Of a stretch of DNA of 64,000 nt, positions 17,007 through 25,699 are shown in pieces; the first letter of the stretch is position 1; the number at the start of each line of letters is the position of its first letter. Made by a program: the position numbers and the translations under genes. The notes below the pieces were generated by a model. It made no database searches. It worked only from the letters and a program-made list of their open reading frames with translations, and was not told the DNA's origin. Source of the stretch: G965195345 sp965277775 (lineage in GTDB: Bacteria; Pseudomonadota; Gammaproteobacteria; CAKMZV01); contig OZ255843.1 of the NCBI GenBank assembly GCA_965277775.1, positions 62,001 through 126,000 on the forward strand. The letters are read 5' to 3'.

Positions 17007-18899
17007 TTACAAAGCAATATCTAAAGTGTCAATTTCATATTTGCTTTGTAGGTATTCAAGAATGGCTATTCTATCATTATCTCGTTGAAATCCTAATAGC
17101 AGTTCTTGGAGTTCTTGTTGTTTATCTTCAAGTTCTTTGATATCCGCCGGTTTAGATGCGCGCAGAGCCACCATTAATACATCGCCTGTGTTAACTCTTC
17201 TGGCGAGATACAAAGGAGGTTTGTCAGCAAATGGACGGGGCAATTGAAAAATATTATCAAAAATGACTTCTTCTAAATTACTTTGGGCATCATCGACACT
17301 TCTAAAAGCAAACTCAAGCGAGCCTGTTGAAATTTCAAAAGTCGTGCTAACATCCGTCCACAACGCCTCATCACCCTGTAATTTAGTAATCATCTCACTG
17401 GTTTTTTCTACGAGTAGATCGCTGCCTTTTTGTTTGATGAGTTCGCCGTTGATTTCTTGTTCAACGCTTTCAAAAGGTTTGACAAAAGCCGCTTCAGTGT
17501 CACTGACTCGAATCACCGCCACTCTGGTGGGCGAAAGTTCGATCAACTGGCTGTTATTTTCTTTGGCTTTGACTTCATCGCTAAAAGCGGCGTTGCGTAT
17601 GTTCGAATTCTCTGCTAACTCAGTGCCTTCTTCACGCGTAAACCAATCCGTGGTTTGGATGGGTAATTGAACGATTTCAGCAATGGGCTCCAAAGATAAG
17701 GTGTTTTCAAACGCTGCGGTTGCCATTTGTTCTTGCAAGGTGAAGAAAGCTTCAAGCGCTTGATTTTTCTTGAATTCATCTTTAACTTCATCAATGACTT
17801 CGGCAAAGGACCGCTGTTCGCCTGCTTTGATGTCGTCTAATTGAATGATGTGGTAGCCAAATTGCGTTTCAACCAGCTCTGAAAGATCGCCAATTTCCAT
17901 ACCAAACACTTCCAAATCAAAACTGGGGACCATGATGCCGCGTTTAAAGAAGCCTAAATCTCCGCCCGATTCGGCAGAAGCGGCATCAATTGAATGCTGT
18001 TCGGCCAATTCACTGAAGTCTGCGCCAGCATTTAATGAAGCCAAAACTTCTTCGGCCAGTGCTTTGTCTTCTAATTCAAATAGGATGTGGCGAGCTCTGC
18101 GCTCTTCAGCGGTTCTGAAACTTTCTTCATTATCAGCATAATATGCTTCAGCTTGTTCATCGCTGACTTTAATGGCTTCGGCCAATGCATCGGCGTCCAA
18201 CTCAATGTAATCGATTTTGACTTTTTCAGGCACAGTAAATGCGGATTGGTTTTCTGAATAATAGGCCTGAGCTTCTTCAGGCTCCACAGAAACATTGGTC
18301 AACTCTTGGCGCCAAGGTATAAGCACCCAAGCAAATTCTCTTTCATGCGAGCTGATTTCATAAAATTGTTCTATTTCATATTTGGTAATCAGATTACTAC
18401 CAATTAGAGACTCACGAATTTGATTGCTCTTAAGATTCCAACGAATTTCTGATTCATAGATGTTTGGAGAAAATCCATTGAGGTTTAAGAAAGTCTTGTA
18501 CTGTTCAAGATCAAACTGGCCGTCTGCGTCTTGAAAAACCGATTGTGATTTGATGTATTGCGCCAATTGGCCATCGTTTACAACATAGCCAAATTCTTCA
18601 GCCGCTGACTCAATCATGCCAGAGAGAATCAATCTTTGAAATACTTGTTGTTTCAAGGCTTCTTCATCAACACGGCTGTTGTATTCATCGGCATACTGCT
18701 CTTCTAACTGGCGTTTTTGCGCAATAAAGTTTCGGCTGAAGTTCATTCTACTGATGTCTCTTTCGCCCACCGTGAAAATCACTTCATCTGTATCGTCGGT
18801 TTGGAATCGTTCAATGCCCCAAAATGCAAAAGGCACACTAATGATGACAACGATTAGCCATGCCCAATTTTTGGATTTATTTCGAATGGTTTGTAGCAT
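17007..18899 (-). CDS. ppiD: Periplasmic folding chaperone / peptidyl-prolyl isomerase PpiD
   Basis: A 630-residue protein with a single N-terminal membrane anchor (11-28), a SurA-N-like chaperone region (about 35-200), a parvulin domain (about 267-357, ARHILFEL ... GGDLGFF ... TQFGYHIIQLDDI) and a long C-terminal chaperone segment. PpiD works near the Sec translocon on newly exported proteins. Length matches the family (E. coli 623). It lies 13 bases after minC on the same strand; the usual lon-hupB neighbours are absent. Confidence 0.92.
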   Translation of the reverse strand: MLQTIRNKSKNWAWLIVVIISVPFAFWGIERFQTDDTDEVIFTVGERDISRMNFSRNFIAQKRQLEEQYADEYNSRVDEEALKQQVFQRLILSGMIESAAEEFGYVVNDGQLAQYIKSQSVFQDADGQFDLEQYKTFLNLNGFSPNIYESEIRWNLKSNQIRESLIGSNLITKYEIEQFYEISSHEREFAWVLIPWRQELTNVSVEPEEAQAYYSENQSAFTVPEKVKIDYIELDADALAEAIKVSDEQAEAYYADNEESFRTAEERRARHILFELEDKALAEEVLASLNAGADFSELAEQHSIDAASAESGGDLGFFKRGIMVPSFDLEVFGMEIGDLSELVETQFGYHIIQLDDIKAGEQRSFAEVIDEVKDEFKKNQALEAFFTLQEQMATAAFENTLSLEPIAEIVQLPIQTTDWFTREEGTELAENSNIRNAAFSDEVKAKENNSQLIELSPTRVAVIRVSDTEAAFVKPFESVEQEINGELIKQKGSDLLVEKTSEMITKLQGDEALWTDVSTTFEISTGSLEFAFRSVDDAQSNLEEVIFDNIFQLPRPFADKPPLYLARRVNTGDVLMVALRASKPADIKELEDKQQELQELLLGFQRDNDRIAILEYLQSKYEIDTLDIAL

Positions 18900-18912
18900 A
18901 ATTTTTTAAATA

Positions 18913-19935
18913 TTAAGGGTTTTCTGAAGAGGTAAATTTTGGTTCAGCCCATTTCTTTTGACTGATTTGATTAACAGGGTCCAACTCATCGATTTTGGGT
19001 GCTGATTGTTGCTGTTCGGTTTGTGGCGCAGCTGTTTTAACAGATTGCGGCGTTTGCTCATCGGGTAAGGTCAGCGGCTGGGTTAAGCCAATGAAGCGCA
19101 AGCGTGTACCTTCAGATGAAACTTTGAGTGGGATGTCTTTGCGAACGTTTTTAAACTGATCTTTGGTTGCATACAATTGACCAATCGAAAGCGCCTCCGC
19201 CAGTAATTGATTGGTATAAATCATGGCATCAGCATTATTGTTTATGCCCGCTAAAACACTGCCTTCGCAGAGATCGTGAATATAAACATCACCTGTGGCC
19301 GCGATGACGGCGCCTTTTTCAACGGGTGCCAACACAATGATGTCGCCATACTCATTCCGAATGCGTTCGCCTTTCTTTAAGGGCTTGCGCACATAAACTG
19401 GTTCATTTTGACTGTTCGCAGCCGACTGCTGAGGTTTTGAGGTCGCTTGGCTGTCAAAACTGGGGGCTTGGTCGGTTGACAATGCCGGCATCTTCTCAAA
19501 ATCATCTGCTTTCAATGGTGACGCTTCAGGTTTTGGCGGCGCAATAATGGGTCTAGGCACAAAGGCAGCCGCGCCTGAACCTGTAAATGGTGTTGGTCTA
19601 TGGACAGGGGCATTCATTGGCGGATTGAGCGATGATAAATCGTTGAAACCGCGCACGCCACTGAATTGTGCATACTCAAGAAGTTTTTCATCAGAGCTGA
19701 CGATGGCCGCTGGAAAGATTTTCGCTTCAATCAGGGTGTCTTTCAACATAGCCATTTCAGGAATGCTCAAACGCACTGCATCAGGAATGTGCAAAATGAT
19801 TAAATGCTGGGAAAAATCAAGTTTTTCCTCTAAACATTTTTCAATAAAAGGATCAAGTTGATCAATGTCATTTTTAGAAATGGTCAAAACCTTCGCTTGA
19901 ATTTGCTGGTTCGTCATCGTGATGATTTCTTTCAT
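18913..19935 (-). CDS. minC: Septum-site determining protein MinC (extended form)
   Basis: A 340-residue MinC that blocks FtsZ assembly away from midcell when carried by MinD. Segments are an N-terminal FtsZ-inhibitory domain (about 12-97), a Pro/Ser/Gln-rich linker (100-183), and the beta-helical MinD-binding domain (about 184-285, GDVYIHDLCEGSVLAGINNN). The usual RSGQ-x-x-YA entry motif reads KKGERIRNEYGD. Beyond the domain is an extra tail of about 50 Gln/Pro-rich residues not found in E. coli MinC (231 residues). No minD or minE lies beside it. The start could be Met7. Confidence 0.8.
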   Translation of the reverse strand: MKEIITMTNQQIQAKVLTISKNDIDQLDPFIEKCLEEKLDFSQHLIILHIPDAVRLSIPEMAMLKDTLIEAKIFPAAIVSSDEKLLEYAQFSGVRGFNDLSSLNPPMNAPVHRPTPFTGSGAAAFVPRPIIAPPKPEASPLKADDFEKMPALSTDQAPSFDSQATSKPQQSAANSQNEPVYVRKPLKKGERIRNEYGDIIVLAPVEKGAVIAATGDVYIHDLCEGSVLAGINNNADAMIYTNQLLAEALSIGQLYATKDQFKNVRKDIPLKVSSEGTRLRFIGLTQPLTLPDEQTPQSVKTAAPQTEQQQSAPKIDELDPVNQISQKKWAEPKFTSSENP

Positions 19936-20345
19936 GCTTAATTCAATAATCTTGGTTAAATATAAAAAATGACTAAAAGTTTTGTGTCAGGCACCGAGCA
20001 GTGTTTTAAATTGTCCGATTTTATGCTCGATGTCTATAAAAATTCTCAATGATATGACAGTAAAAACAGCATTAAACCGCGCTTGAACACTTTCATTTAG
20101 CGATGGACTTCATACTGCTTTGATTAGGGCGTTATTGTACCATTTTATTTTTTTGATATTAAATAAATACTTGTCTCCTGTTTCGACATTTTTCTACCCA
20201 CAAAATTGAATAAGCAAATGTATTACATACGAGGTGGGTACAGGTTATAGTCAATCCCGTTGAATGGGTCAATTCTGTTTTCCCTAATATAGCGCTTGAC
20301 AGTGTCGAGTGTGGGCAATAGAATGCCTCTTTTTTCAATCTTAAT
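19936..20345. other. Intergenic region between minC and tRNA-His
   Basis: Divergent spacer of 410 bases. Apart from the tRNA promoter (20296-20324) I see no gene: the one frame on the minus strand runs antisense through the tRNA and is spurious. Confidence 0.6.
20296..20324 (+). promoter_or_regulatory. Sigma-70 promoter of the tRNA-His gene
   Basis: A textbook promoter: TTGACA (20296-20301), a 17-base spacer, then TAGAAT (20319-20324), followed immediately by GCCTC, a GC-rich discriminator of the kind found at stringently controlled stable-RNA promoters. Transcription would start about 15 bases before the tRNA. Confidence 0.75.
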
Positions 20346-20422
20346 GGCGGGCGTAGCTCAGTTGGTAGAGCGCTGGATTGTGATTCCAGTGGTCGCGGGT
20401 TCAAGCCCCGTCGCTCGCCCCA
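20346..20422 (+). tRNA. tRNA-His (anticodon GTG)
   Basis: A full cloverleaf. The anticodon stem-loop CTGGA-TTGTGAT-TCCAG carries GTG at 20380-20382. The acceptor stem GCGGGCG pairs with CGCTCGC with one G-U, and an extra 5' G (20346) faces C73, the G-1 identity element of tRNA-His. CCA is encoded (20420-20422). Confidence 0.96.
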
Positions 20423-20465
20423 TATTCCTATTGGTGCATTTCAAACAAAACCGTTCCGTATTTAA

Positions 20466-22406
20466 ATGTCCAAAGCCGAACTGCACTCTAAAATTCAACA
20501 TTGGTTCAGTTCCGAAAGCCCCCTAACAAAACAGATTAAAGACTTCAGTTTTCGCGCCTCGCAATACCAAATGGCGAGCGCTTATTGTGATTCAATCATC
20601 GCGCATAAAAACCTTGTAGTCGAAGCACCAACGGGCGTTGGCAAAACCTTGGCCTATTTGATTCCCATCCTGCTGTTAGACACCAAATCAGTGATCGTCA
20701 CACGCACAAAAGTATTGCAAGATCAATTGTTCAACAACGATCTGCCCAATTTGTTGATGCACTTTCCCGTGGGCAAGAAAATCGCTCTGTTAAAAGGCAA
20801 AGACAACTACGTGTCTAAAGCCCGTTTGCAGTCAACACGCCAGCTGTTGAAGGATTTAACAGCCGCTGAAGCGGCCGATTTTTTTAAGATAGAGCAGTGG
20901 GCTAATACCACACAAACGGGTGACAAAGCCGATTGCCCAAGGGTTGCTCAAAATGCTTCCATCTGGCGCTATGTGACGGTCAAACAAAGCGATGAAGTCG
21001 ATTACAGTGAGTTTTATGCCAAAGCGCGCAAAAAAGCCATGGGCGCAGACATACTGGTGATCAATCAACATCTGCTGTGTGTGGACTTTAAGATGCGTGA
21101 AAAAACCGAAAATGGTTTGTTTAACCAATTCAATCAATTTGTGGTGGATGAAGCCCATGCACTGCCAGAAACTGCCGCCATGATCTTTGGTGAGCAAGTC
21201 AGTCATCGTCAATTATTGAACCTTCATGAAGATTGTTTGAAAATGATTCGCAATGAGATTCCAGATGCCTTGGATGCAGAAAAGCAAGCGGTTGAGTTAA
21301 AACAATTGGCAGACCAAGGTCAAAGCACACTCAAAAATAATGAAGGTCGATTTGCTTGGTCGCAAATCATCGAGCAACAGCCCAGCATTAGTGAATGGGT
21401 CAATCAAGTCGAAAATTGTTTAAGTACATTAGAATCGCAATTGACCGAACATGAAGAGCGCAGCGATGAAATCCCAGCACTGCTGATTGAAATACAGAGC
21501 ATTCGAGTCAATTGGCAGAAATTGATCAATATGCAGGCATTGGAAGACAGTTTGGTGATCTGGTGCGACATTGATGTTTATGGGCATTTCCGCATTTACT
21601 TAACACCCATAGCCATTGGCAATCGAATCAAAGAAATGCTGCAGGTCTCGCAGTCTCATTGGTTGTTCACCTCGGCAACCTTGTCTGTTCGGGGCGATTT
21701 TTCACTCTTTGAACAACGATTAGGGCTTGAAGACAACCGCAATCTAAAGTTGGAAACGCCTTTTAATTATGAACAACAAGCTGTGCTTTATATGCCTAGC
21801 TCTTTGCCCAACCCGAATGACGCATTGCATACCGTCAAACTGCTTGAACAAACCAGCCCCATATTCAAATTGCTCAAGGGTCGCTCATTTCTACTGTTCA
21901 CCAGCTTTAGATCATTGAATATGGCCACCGATTGGCTCAAACAAAACACCCAATTTAAGTTATTCATTCAAGGTGAAGAGGCGCCACAGCGTCTGCTTGA
22001 AGCGTTTAGAGAGTCCGACAATGCCATACTTTTGGCGACGTTCAGCTTTTGGGAAGGGGTGGATGTCAAAGGCGCCGCACTTTCGTGCGTCATGATTGAC
22101 AAAATCCCATTTGCCGTGCCTACTGACCCTTTGGTCAAAGCGCGCGAACGCTGGTATAAGAAGAACAACCGAAATCACTTCAAAGAAGATTATCTGCCTC
22201 GCGCCATCTTGCAATTACGCCAAGGCGTTGGTCGGCTCATTCGTGACGCCAATGATAAAGGCGTACTGATTTTGGGCGATCCTCGATTGCAAACCCATGG
22301 CTATGGCAATAACATCTTAGATAGCACTCCAAATTTTAAACGCGCCAAGCATTTATCTGAAGTTGAATCCTTCTGGGCATTACATCATGAATATCTTAAC
22401 GATTAG
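20466..22406 (+). CDS. DinG/YoaA-type superfamily 2 helicase lacking the Fe-S cysteines
   Basis: A 646-residue XPD-like helicase. Walker A is APTGVGKT (54-61), the DEAH box is DEAH (228-231), and the C-terminal helicase motifs SFWEGVDVKG and QGVGRLIRD are intact, so ATP hydrolysis and translocation are plausible. DinG and YoaA hold a 4Fe-4S cluster with four cysteines. Here the first falls on Ser117 (GKDNYVSKARL) and the C-x5-C-x5-C group is replaced by SDEVDYSEFYAK (174-185). The nearby Cys157 and Cys205 are not at ligand positions. It starts 44 bases after tRNA-His and overlaps tsaB by 20 bases. Confidence 0.87.
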   Translation: MSKAELHSKIQHWFSSESPLTKQIKDFSFRASQYQMASAYCDSIIAHKNLVVEAPTGVGKTLAYLIPILLLDTKSVIVTRTKVLQDQLFNNDLPNLLMHFPVGKKIALLKGKDNYVSKARLQSTRQLLKDLTAAEAADFFKIEQWANTTQTGDKADCPRVAQNASIWRYVTVKQSDEVDYSEFYAKARKKAMGADILVINQHLLCVDFKMREKTENGLFNQFNQFVVDEAHALPETAAMIFGEQVSHRQLLNLHEDCLKMIRNEIPDALDAEKQAVELKQLADQGQSTLKNNEGRFAWSQIIEQQPSISEWVNQVENCLSTLESQLTEHEERSDEIPALLIEIQSIRVNWQKLINMQALEDSLVIWCDIDVYGHFRIYLTPIAIGNRIKEMLQVSQSHWLFTSATLSVRGDFSLFEQRLGLEDNRNLKLETPFNYEQQAVLYMPSSLPNPNDALHTVKLLEQTSPIFKLLKGRSFLLFTSFRSLNMATDWLKQNTQFKLFIQGEEAPQRLLEAFRESDNAILLATFSFWEGVDVKGAALSCVMIDKIPFAVPTDPLVKARERWYKKNNRNHFKEDYLPRAILQLRQGVGRLIRDANDKGVLILGDPRLQTHGYGNNILDSTPNFKRAKHLSEVESFWALHHEYLND

Positions 22407-23031
22407 CCTAAGCTCAGCTCAAGGGTTGGTGGGTGTTGCCAAAGATGGGGTGGTGTCTGAAATCATTTTAGATGGTGTGCAACAACACTCATCGAGTTTC
22501 TTTTCATCGTTAAAGGAATTGATGCAAAGGACGCAATTAACCATGGCCGATGTTGATGCCATTGCTGTTGATATGGGTCCAGGCAGCTTTATTGGCGTGA
22601 GAAACGGCATTGCCATTGCCCAAGCCATGGCATTTAGTCAAAACATACCCATTGCAAATTTGAGCAGCTTGAGTATCATCGCCGAAGGGGCTACAACAGA
22701 GCATGAATACATTTTTGTAGTGCAAGATGCTCGAATGCAAGAGTGTTACTATGGCCTCTGGCAAGTTAATGCCGAGCAAAAGACAATGGTTTTACCCATT
22801 CAACTGGGTCGCTTTGAACAAGCACAAAGCGCCGCCGAGAAAATCTGTGCAGGCGAGTGCTATCATACTGAAGGCAGTTACTGGCATCCGGATAAGTCCT
22901 TGATCAGCGCAAAGAGCATGGTGGATTTGGCATTAAGACAACAGTCCGAATGGATTCAAGCCGAAGCCTTAGAACCCCTATACATTAGAAATAATGTCGC
23001 CCAAAAGCCCAGCGCGCACAAGCAGGCTTAG
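22387..23031 (+). CDS. tsaB: tRNA t6A biosynthesis protein TsaB
   Basis: A 214-residue ASKHA-fold protein that, with TsaD and TsaE, transfers the threonylcarbamoyl group to A37 of ANN-decoding tRNAs. The family pattern is clear: N-terminal ILTISLSS, then VDMGPGSFIGVRNGIAIAQ, then LSSLSIIAEG. I use the ATG at 22387 inside the helicase gene; a start 24 bases further up would add residues with no family match. The 20-base overlap implies co-transcription with the helicase gene, a common tsaB-yoaA association. It converges with the anti-sigma gene. Confidence 0.92.
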   Translation: MNILTISLSSAQGLVGVAKDGVVSEIILDGVQQHSSSFFSSLKELMQRTQLTMADVDAIAVDMGPGSFIGVRNGIAIAQAMAFSQNIPIANLSSLSIIAEGATTEHEYIFVVQDARMQECYYGLWQVNAEQKTMVLPIQLGRFEQAQSAAEKICAGECYHTEGSYWHPDKSLISAKSMVDLALRQQSEWIQAEALEPLYIRNNVAQKPSAHKQA

Positions 23032-23037
23032 CGTGTT

Positions 23038-23613
23038 TTATCTGATGTCTGGCATGTAGGACTGCGTCATCGAAAACAGCACCCCTTCATTGACCCACAT
23101 AGAGACTTGGATGTTGTTGGATATTTTAGTAATGGGTTGATTTTCCAAAGCTAATTTTTGTAAATTAGAATTTTGGTATGGCGCTTGATAGAGCGTTTCA
23201 ATGCGCCCTGATTCCTTATGCTTGAGTCTAATTTGTGCGGCTTTATTGCCTTGTAATGAGCAATACCGCCCACCCAAAACCTCCCATTTGGACAAATCCA
23301 CTTGATTGAATGGTTTGAGGACAAAGCTCAGTTGATGAAAATGTTTCTTTAGTTGCGTCAACTGTCCACTTTCAATCTCCAAGGTTTTGGCATTGGTATG
23401 ATTAACCACCACTTCTTGGGCAATGGCTTGGGAAGAGGGCTGTTGCGCCACAAACCAAAAACCCACAGCAAATACTAAGATTGACGCTGCCATTGCAAAA
23501 TAGGCCTTAGAGCGTTGCTTTTTTTTCTGCATGGACAACAATTGCGCCACTTCACTCGCCGAGAGTGTTGCATGCGCATGCCGTTCGCGAATACTGTCTT
23601 TCAAATGTTTCAT
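23038..23613 (-). CDS. Putative anti-sigma factor with one membrane segment
   Basis: A 191-residue protein with a charged cytoplasmic N-terminus (1-37), one transmembrane helix (about 38-56) and a periplasmic domain of about 130 residues. It overlaps the ECF sigma gene by ATGA, the classic layout of a sigma/anti-sigma pair. I see no zinc-binding HxxxCxxC motif, and the topology differs from the multi-pass NrsF/DUF1109 anti-sigma of the Caulobacter SigF bufferin operon. The role is inferred from position and topology only. Confidence 0.55.
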   Translation of the reverse strand: MKHLKDSIRERHAHATLSASEVAQLLSMQKKKQRSKAYFAMAASILVFAVGFWFVAQQPSSQAIAQEVVVNHTNAKTLEIESGQLTQLKKHFHQLSFVLKPFNQVDLSKWEVLGGRYCSLQGNKAAQIRLKHKESGRIETLYQAPYQNSNLQKLALENQPITKISNNIQVSMWVNEGVLFSMTQSYMPDIR

Positions 23614-24071
23614 AAAATCACCTTTGTTGAAGCAATCAATGCGCCTTTTTGGCTTAACGCCTTTTTTCTAAGGCGATGGATTCTCGATAACACGGTGCCG
23701 TGTGCCAGACCCAACTCAGAGGCAAGCTCAAGCGTCGTCATATCATCGACAGCCCAAAGCGTCAAGATGGTTTGATCAATGGCTTCCAATGACTGCCAAA
23801 AATACTCAAGCTCATCTTTGATGATCTCGGCCAACACATCCATCTCTGAAACCAAACCGATTGATGCAACATCATCTAATGTATTCAGGTTCCTGGCACG
23901 ACGTATTTCATCAATCCGTTTTCGACGGATGATCGTCTTGATGTAAGCCATTTTGGATTCGGATTTTTTCAGTGGTTTGATCAAATAAGTTTCTGTAGAG
24001 CTTTGCAATAAGTCGTAGGCATCTGAATGTTGTTGGCTCAGTTGCAAACAATATCTGAATAGATTATTCAA
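23610..24071 (-). CDS. ECF-type RNA polymerase sigma factor
   Basis: A 153-residue extracytoplasmic-function sigma factor. Region 2 is represented by the stretch around YIKTIIRRKRIDEIRRA and region 4 by the helix-turn-helix TTLELASELGLAHGTVLSRIHRLRKK near the C-terminus, introduced by the usual acidic/hydrophobic segment. It overlaps the hvfC stop by 8 bases and the putative anti-sigma start by 4, making it part of the hvfA-hvfB-hvfC transcription unit. By analogy with bufferin operons it may answer copper or a related metal; that is inference. Confidence 0.83.
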   Translation of the reverse strand: MNNLFRYCLQLSQQHSDAYDLLQSSTETYLIKPLKKSESKMAYIKTIIRRKRIDEIRRARNLNTLDDVASIGLVSEMDVLAEIIKDELEYFWQSLEAIDQTILTLWAVDDMTTLELASELGLAHGTVLSRIHRLRKKALSQKGALIASTKVIL

Positions 24072-24829
24072 TTACTGTTGACCTAACATCATCGGTATAG
24101 AGGTCTATGACCCAATGATGTTGAAGCCAAGTGGGAAATAATCGGGTCATTTCAGGCACACGATTAAGCACGGTTTGTAAGGGTATCGCGCGCGCAGCCA
24201 AACGAATGGCCTTAATACAAGCGGGTGATTGAGCGGTTAAAACAACGCGACCTTCAACCACATGTACCACAAACCAATCTGAGGCAATCTGCTCATCAAT
24301 GGCAAGGTAGGGGTGTTTGTCACGAATCAGATTTAAATGCGCCTCGCTTAGATGAACGGTCGCCAACTCAGGGAGTAATCGACATTTCACCTCGCCTAAA
24401 TATTCGCCAAATTGCGTTAATTTATTAGCGTCCAAAGGCGAATAATCTTCAGAAAAATAGTTTTTTCAATGGCCAGTCGCATCGCGCCAAGGATAATAAA
24501 TCGCGATCGTTTTGGACTTCTGGATATTGTTTTAAATAATCGATAAAGTCATCGCCATAGTGATTTAAGTTGGAAGAGGTCGCCGGTTCTTGCAAATAAT
24601 AATAATTGGCAATGCCAGTGAAAGTTCTGCCTAATAGGCTTCACAACAAGGAAATCGACTTCTTAATGCGTCTATGTGTGCCCGTTTGACGGTTTTTTGA
24701 TAGATGTTATGCCGATTGTCTTTCTGCGCGCTGGGAGCCAGCCTGCGAACAAAATTGGCGTGTTCGGCTTGTGGTGTCCGAACCATGTTCCAAAAATCTG
24801 TTTGCAGTTTTTTGAGCGAAGCAGGGCAT
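24064..24829 (-). pseudogene. hvfC: Frameshifted HvfC/BufC (DUF2063) RiPP-modification partner
   Basis: Three frames must be joined to read this gene. From ATG 24829 the family sequence appears after one extra C (24824-24826) as SLKKLQTDFW ... IYQKTVKRAHIDALRSRFP. It changes frame near 24636-24639 (a missing base) to LLGRTFTGIANYYYLQEP ... LARCDWPL, then again at the A6 run 24461-24466 (one extra A) to YFSEDYSPLDANKLTQF through the stop at 24064. With those edits the gene is 255 codons, exactly the DUF2063 size. HvfC proteins carry the precursor-recognition domain that delivers the HvfA peptide to the HvfB oxidase. Either decayed or affected by sequence errors. Confidence 0.8.
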
Positions 24830-25687
24830 GTGACAATGAGCTTGGCATAGCGATTGAGCGTATTTTGCTTTGTTAAAAAGAATCTCAAACGAAGGGATGT
24901 CGTTATCCCACTCAATGAGCGTTGGAATGTAGCGGTTGGCTTGGATAAACTGAGCGTACATTTCCCAGATTTTGGGGTGTACGGGATTATTATGCGCATC
25001 AATGAGATATTCACCACAATCCTCAAACCCAGCCAAATGGATTTCTACAATACGCTCTGCTGGAATCTTTTTAAAATAATCGTCCACATCGGTGCCATTG
25101 TTGATGTGCGATACATAGACATTGTTGATGTCAAACAAAATGTAGCAGTCGGCCTCGTTGGCAACCGCTGAGACAAACTCGCCTTCGGTCATGGTCGAGT
25201 CTTTGAAATTAAGATAGGTCGAAACGTTCTCAATCGCCATTGGGCGCTCAAAATAATCTTGAATTTGGCGTATGCGTTGGCTGGCGTATTTAACGGTTTC
25301 TTCAGTATAAGGGAGGGGCAGTAAATCGTGTGCGTGTTGCCCATGAACGCTGGTCCAACACAAATGGTCGGACATGATCCAAGGATTGGTTAGATCAGCA
25401 ATTTTCTTCAATTCGGCCATATAGGCTTTGTTTAATGGATCTGAGCTGCCAATGGAAAGTCCAACGGAATTTAAGCTTATGGGGAATTTTCAGCAATGCT
25501 CTGTGCCTCGTACAGAGGTTTGCCACCCGAGTTGAGGTGTTTATCAGCCAATAATTCAAACCAATCTAAAAGCAGGCGGATGTTCCATCACTTCAGCAAA
25601 ATGCCGAGAGCGCAGTCCGACGCCAATCGGTAAATAACCTGCCCCAGATTGAATTGGGGCAGGAGTGGGTGGTTTTAAATCAACCAT
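24830..25687 (-). pseudogene. hvfB: Frameshifted HvfB/BufB (DUF692, multinuclear iron oxidase)
   Basis: DUF692 enzymes are multinuclear non-haem iron oxidases that convert cysteines of a RiPP precursor to oxazolone/thiooxazole-type residues. The central frame holds SDHLCW, HDLLPLPYTEE, IENVSTYLNF, YILFDINNVYVS, EIHLAGFEDCG and LIEWDNDIP. The N-terminus is broken twice: an extra A at about 25567 (PPAF | DWFELLADKHL) and a missing base at about 25484 (AENxP | ISLNSVGLSIGSS). After repair about 278 residues reach the usual C-terminus; the exact end is unclear because the frame stays open to 24707. The start at 25687 is 12 bases after the hvfA stop. Confidence 0.8.
25638..25663 (-). promoter_or_regulatory. 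GC-rich hairpin just inside hvfB, possible attenuator
   Basis: CCTGCCCCA and TGGGGCAGG form a perfect 9-bp stem with an 8-base loop. On the transcribed strand it is followed by TTATTT. It begins about 37 bases after the hvfA stop, where a leaky terminator would favour precursor peptide over modifying enzymes. Confidence 0.4.
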
Positions 25688-25699
25688 ACCAGACAATCT

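Noticed and set aside
20159..20404. An 81-residue minus-strand frame upstream of the helicase gene
   Set aside because: It runs antisense through tRNA-His and has no recognisable content.
20346..20422. tRNA-His as the integration site of the recombinase element
   Set aside because: The tRNA is over 12 kb from the recombinase, with housekeeping genes between, and no partial tRNA copy is seen near 7-9 kb.
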